64,000 bases of DNA from Propioniciclava sp. MC1595 (GTDB taxonomy: Bacteria > Actinomycetota > Actinomycetes > Propionibacteriales > Propionibacteriaceae). Below the pieces are notes generated by a model, which saw nothing but the letters and a program-made list of their open reading frames with translations, did not search any database and was not told the DNA's origin. Location: positions 2,666,001 through 2,730,000 of the forward strand of contig NZ_CP071870.1 in NCBI RefSeq assembly GCF_017569205.1, in the 5' to 3' direction. Made by a program: the position numbers and the translations under genes. The first letter of the stretch is position 1. The number at the start of each line of letters is the position of its first letter. Positions 61,227 through 64,000 of the stretch are shown one piece after another.

Positions 61227-61248
61227 ACTCTACCGACGGCGGTAGGCT
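61227..61248. promoter_or_regulatory. Back-to-back leaderless promoters of menB and menF
   Basis: Minus strand: TAGAGT (61227-61232), eight bases, ATG 61218. Plus strand: TAGGCT (61243-61248), eight bases, GTG 61257. Only ten bases separate the boxes, so the two arms of the men cluster share a 38-bp control region. Confidence 0.6.
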
Positions 61249-61256
61249 GAACCCTC

Positions 61257-62465
61257 GTGACAGCAGGACCGGACGCCGTGCGCGTCATCGAGCCGTTCGC
61301 CACCTCGCTCCGGCGTGGGACGCCGCTGGTGTGGGCGACCGGTGCCGGCGACGGGCTGGCCGCGACGCTCGGGTGGGGCGAGGCCTTCCGGGCCGTCAGC
61401 ACCGGCCCCGACCGCTTCGCCGAGCTGGACGCCGCGTTCGACCGCTGGGCCGCCACCCGGCCCCCCGGGAGCAACCCCGTCGCCTTCACCACCGTGGCGT
61501 TCGCCGACGACTCCGCCGCGACCTCGGTGCTCGTCGTGCCCGCCCTGCTCGGCCGCTGGTCGCACGGCACCCTCGAGGTGACCCGGCAGGGCGACACCCC
61601 CGAGGCCCTGCCCGAGCCCACCGACCCGCCCGAGTTCGAGGAGCTCGAGCTCCTGCCCGGACGCCTCACCCGCCAGCGCTACCGGAACGCGGTCGCCACG
61701 GCCGTCGAGCGGATCCGCGCCGGCGAGGTCGAGAAGGTCGTTGTGGCCCGCGACCTCGTCGCGACGGCCCCCCAGCCCCTCGACCTGCCCGCGCTGCTGG
61801 ACCGCCTGCAGCGCGCGAACACAGCCAGCTGGACCTTCCACGTGGACGGGCTGGTCGGGTCCTCCCCCGAGATGCTGGTCGCGGTCCGCGGCAACCGGGT
61901 GCGTTCGCAGGTGCTGGCCGGGTCGGCGCCGGTGACCGGCGACGTGCACGCCGACGACGTCACCGCGACGCGGCTGGCCGCCTCCGCCAAGGACCACGCC
62001 GAGCACGCCTACGCCGCCCGGTCGGTGGCCGAGCGGTTGGCGTCCTTGGGCGAGGTGGCGACGCGCGACCCGCAGGTGAAGCGCCTGCCGCGCATCATGC
62101 ACCTGGCCACCGACATCGCCGGCACCCTGCGCGAGGCCCACTCGGCCCTTGAGGTCGCCGGGGTCGTGCACCCCAGCGCAGCGGTCTGCGGCACCCCGAC
62201 CGACGTGGCGTTCGGCGTCATCGCCGAGCTCGAGGGCTTCGACCGCGGCCGCTACGCCGGCCCGGTCGGCTGGGTGGACGCCGCGGGCGACGGCGAGTTC
62301 GTCATCGCCCTGCGCTGCGGCCAGCTGGACGAGGAGGGCACGACCATCCGCCTGTTCGCGGGTGGCGGGATCGTGGCCGGGTCGGTGCCCAACGACGAGC
62401 TCGCCGAGACCGCGCGCAAGTTCCTGCCCATGTACGAGGCCCTCTCCCCCGTGGACCGGCCGTGA
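61257..62465 (+). CDS. menF: Isochorismate synthase
   Basis: Converts chorismate to isochorismate, the entry to menaquinone. The 402-residue protein has the chorismate-binding domain in its C-terminal half: EVEKVVVARDLVATAP, FHVDGLVGSSPEMLVAVRGN, SQVLAGSAPVTGD, PTDVAFGVIAELEGFDRGRY then AGPVGWVDAAGDGEFVIALR. Its N-terminal third is variable as in other isochorismate synthases. The GTG start is leaderless; the stop overlaps the menC GTG (GTGA). The men context excludes a siderophore role. Confidence 0.93.
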   Translation: MTAGPDAVRVIEPFATSLRRGTPLVWATGAGDGLAATLGWGEAFRAVSTGPDRFAELDAAFDRWAATRPPGSNPVAFTTVAFADDSAATSVLVVPALLGRWSHGTLEVTRQGDTPEALPEPTDPPEFEELELLPGRLTRQRYRNAVATAVERIRAGEVEKVVVARDLVATAPQPLDLPALLDRLQRANTASWTFHVDGLVGSSPEMLVAVRGNRVRSQVLAGSAPVTGDVHADDVTATRLAASAKDHAEHAYAARSVAERLASLGEVATRDPQVKRLPRIMHLATDIAGTLREAHSALEVAGVVHPSAAVCGTPTDVAFGVIAELEGFDRGRYAGPVGWVDAAGDGEFVIALRCGQLDEEGTTIRLFAGGGIVAGSVPNDELAETARKFLPMYEALSPVDRP

Positions 62466-63412
62466 TCCTCACCTGGTCCTCGCCGCTGGCCGACCGCTTC
62501 CGCAACCTGGACGTGCGCGACGGCGTCCTGCTGCGTGGTCCGGCCGGGTGGGCCGAGTTCTCCCCCTTCTGGGACTACGACGACGCCGAGTGCGTGCCCT
62601 GGCTGCGCGCCGCGGTCGAGGCAGCCACGCTGTCCTTCCCGGACGCCGTGCGCACCTCCGTGCCCGTCAACGCCACCGTGCCCGCCGTGGGACCCGAACG
62701 TGCCGCCGAGATCGTGCGGGCGTCCGGCTGCGCGACCGTGAAGGTGAAGGTCGCGCAGGCCGGCCAGTCGCTGGCCGACGACCTCGACCGGGTCGCCGCC
62801 GTGCGGGACGCCCTCGGCCCGGCCGGGGCGATCCGCGTGGACGCCAACGCGGCCTGGTCGGTCGACGAGGCCGTCGCCGCGCTCCCCCGGATCGACCGCG
62901 CGGCCGGTGGGTTGCAGTACGCCGAACAGCCCTGCGCGGCCGTCGACGACCTGGCCCGCGTGCGCCGGGCGGTGGCGGTGCCGATCGCGGCCGACGAGTC
63001 GATCCGCCGCGCCTCCGATCCCCACGCCGTCGTGCGCGCCGAGGCTGCCGACGTGATCGTGGTGAAGGTGCAGCCGCTCGGCGGGGTGCGGGCCTGCCTG
63101 GCCCTCGCCGAGGAGCTCGGCCTGCCCGTCACCGTGTCCTCGGCCCTGGAGTCCTCGGTCGGGGTCGCCGCCGGGGTCGCCCTCGCCGCGGCCCTGCCCC
63201 GCACCAACGCCGCCGGGTTGGCCACCGTCGCGATGCTGCGCGCCGACGTGGCCGCCACCCCGTTGCTCCCCGTGGACGGTGAGCTCCCCGTGGGGCGGGT
63301 GGTCCCGGACGCCATCACCCCCGCCGCCCCCGACCTCGACCGCGCCTGGCGCGACCGCCTCGACCGGGTGGCCGCCTTGGCCGGCATCGACCTGCAGGAG
63401 GTCCTGGCATGA
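62462..63412 (+). CDS. menC: o-Succinylbenzoate synthase
   Basis: Dehydrates SHCHC to o-succinylbenzoate; an enolase-superfamily enzyme of 316 residues. Catalytic lysines lie in [11 protein letters not shown], metal ligands in [23 protein letters not shown] and [10 protein letters not shown], and the second lysine in [14 protein letters not shown]. The GTG overlaps menF and the stop overlaps menD (ATGA), giving a tightly coupled menF-menC-menD run. Confidence 0.94.
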   Translation: MILTWSSPLADRFRNLDVRDGVLLRGPAGWAEFSPFWDYDDAECVPWLRAAVEAATLSFPDAVRTSVPVNATVPAVGPERAAEIVRASGCATVKVKVAQAGQSLADDLDRVAAVRDALGPAGAIRVDANAAWSVDEAVAALPRIDRAAGGLQYAEQPCAAVDDLARVRRAVAVPIAADESIRRASDPHAVVRAEAADVIVVKVQPLGGVRACLALAEELGLPVTVSSALESSVGVAAGVALAAALPRTNAAGLATVAMLRADVAATPLLPVDGELPVGRVVPDAITPAAPDLDRAWRDRLDRVAALAGIDLQEVLA

Positions 63413-64000
63413 GCTCCACCGCGATGGCCCGCGCGCTGGTCACCCAGCTGGCCGCCCACGGGGTCCGCGACGTCGTCGTGGCGCCGGGGTCGCGCTCGGC
63501 GCCGCTGGCCTACGCCCTGGCCGACGCCGAGGCGGCGGGCTGGCTGCGCACGCACGTGCGCATCGACGAGCGGACCGCCGGCTTCTTCGCCCTCGGCCTC
63601 GCCCGCGCGTGGGCGCTACGGGGCGAGCCCCGGGTCGTCGCGGTCGTGACCACGTCCGGCACCGCGGTGGCGAACCTGCACCCGGCCGTGCTCGAGGCGT
63701 CCCACGCGGGGCTGCCCCTGGTGGTCATCACCGCCGACCGGCCGCACGAGTGGCACCGCACGGGCGCCAACCAGACGACGGTCCAGACGGGCATCTACGC
63801 CGACGCCCCCCGCGCGGTCGCCGAGCTGCCCGCCCGCGCCAACCCGGCGGCCGCCCGCGGGCACGTCGCCCGGCTGGTGGCCGCGGCGCTGGGCACGCTG
63901 ACCACCGACCCGGGTCCGGTCCACCTCAACGTGTCGTTCGCCGAGCCCCTGGTCCCCGACGGCCCGTGGACGCCGGGCGACCTCCCCGCCCCCCTGCGGG
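63409..64000 (+). CDS. menD: SEPHCHC synthase, N-terminal part
   Basis: Thiamine-diphosphate enzyme joining 2-oxoglutarate to isochorismate. About 197 residues are visible before the right edge. The opening [20 protein letters not shown] then RSAPLAYAL, the cofactor-activating glutamate in [36 protein letters not shown] and [18 protein letters not shown] are all MenD-specific. The ATG overlaps the menC stop. Confidence 0.95.
   Translation, partial: MSSTAMARALVTQLAAHGVRDVVVAPGSRSAPLAYALADAEAAGWLRTHVRIDERTAGFFALGLARAWALRGEPRVVAVVTTSGTAVANLHPAVLEASHAGLPLVVITADRPHEWHRTGANQTTVQTGIYADAPRAVAELPARANPAAARGHVARLVAAALGTLTTDPGPVHLNVSFAEPLVPDGPWTPGDLPAPLR

Overview
The window is GC-rich (about 70 percent by eye), densely packed and mostly ordinary chromosomal housekeeping DNA from an actinomycete. 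GTG starts are common, neighbouring genes often overlap by 4 bp (ATGA or GTGA), and many genes start 6 to 8 bp after a TANNNT-like box, as in leaderless transcripts. Gene content (pyruvate phosphate dikinase, menaquinone genes, DUF501/FtsB/Ppx cluster, TetR-tRNA-glmU-prs cluster) suggests Actinomycetota, perhaps Propionibacteriaceae; that family call is an inference.

Layout. 1-6790: aldehyde dehydrogenase fragment, an ABC exporter with its two-component system, deoC, a SulP transporter. 6868-18005: ppdK, an RsmC-like methyltransferase, a YwiC-like membrane protein, a GPH sugar symporter, an alpha/beta hydrolase behind a perfect 16-bp palindrome, a lipoprotein, a zinc metallopeptidase, a Nudix hydrolase, a BI-1 protein and an odd tRNA with anticodon TAA. 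18032-44932 is a block whose order I recall from mycobacteria (ppx, DUF501, ftsB, eno, mazG, mfd, pth, rplY, prs, glmU, tRNA, tetR, ispE, rsmA, tatD, rsmI, then pmt), interrupted twice. The first interruption, between eno and mazG, is a DUF559-type nuclease-like gene flanked by inverted arrays of a 17-bp core repeated every 22 bp. The second, between mfd and pth, holds purL, an AEC transporter, a decayed MFS gene and carB; purL and carB look unlike actinobacterial versions.

44964-64000: protein mannosyltransferase, orphan solute-binding lipoprotein, uracil permease, APC permease, a small membrane protein, a Tag glycosylase lacking the usual zinc ligands, gnd, a copper pair (CopD/CtaG fusion plus copA), an MHS-family transporter with no standard start codon, and the menaquinone genes menE, menB, menF, menC and menD (menD runs off the right edge).

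Main functional groups: lower glycolysis (eno, ppdK), nucleotide supply (prs, purL, carB, uracil permease, deoC), translation and ribosome maturation (pth, rplY, rsmA, rsmI, two tRNAs), DNA repair and pool cleaning (mfd, mazG, tag), isoprenoid and menaquinone synthesis (ispE, men genes) and copper handling with oxidase assembly (ctaG, copA). The least explained part is the repeat-flanked DUF559 locus at 21564-22755.
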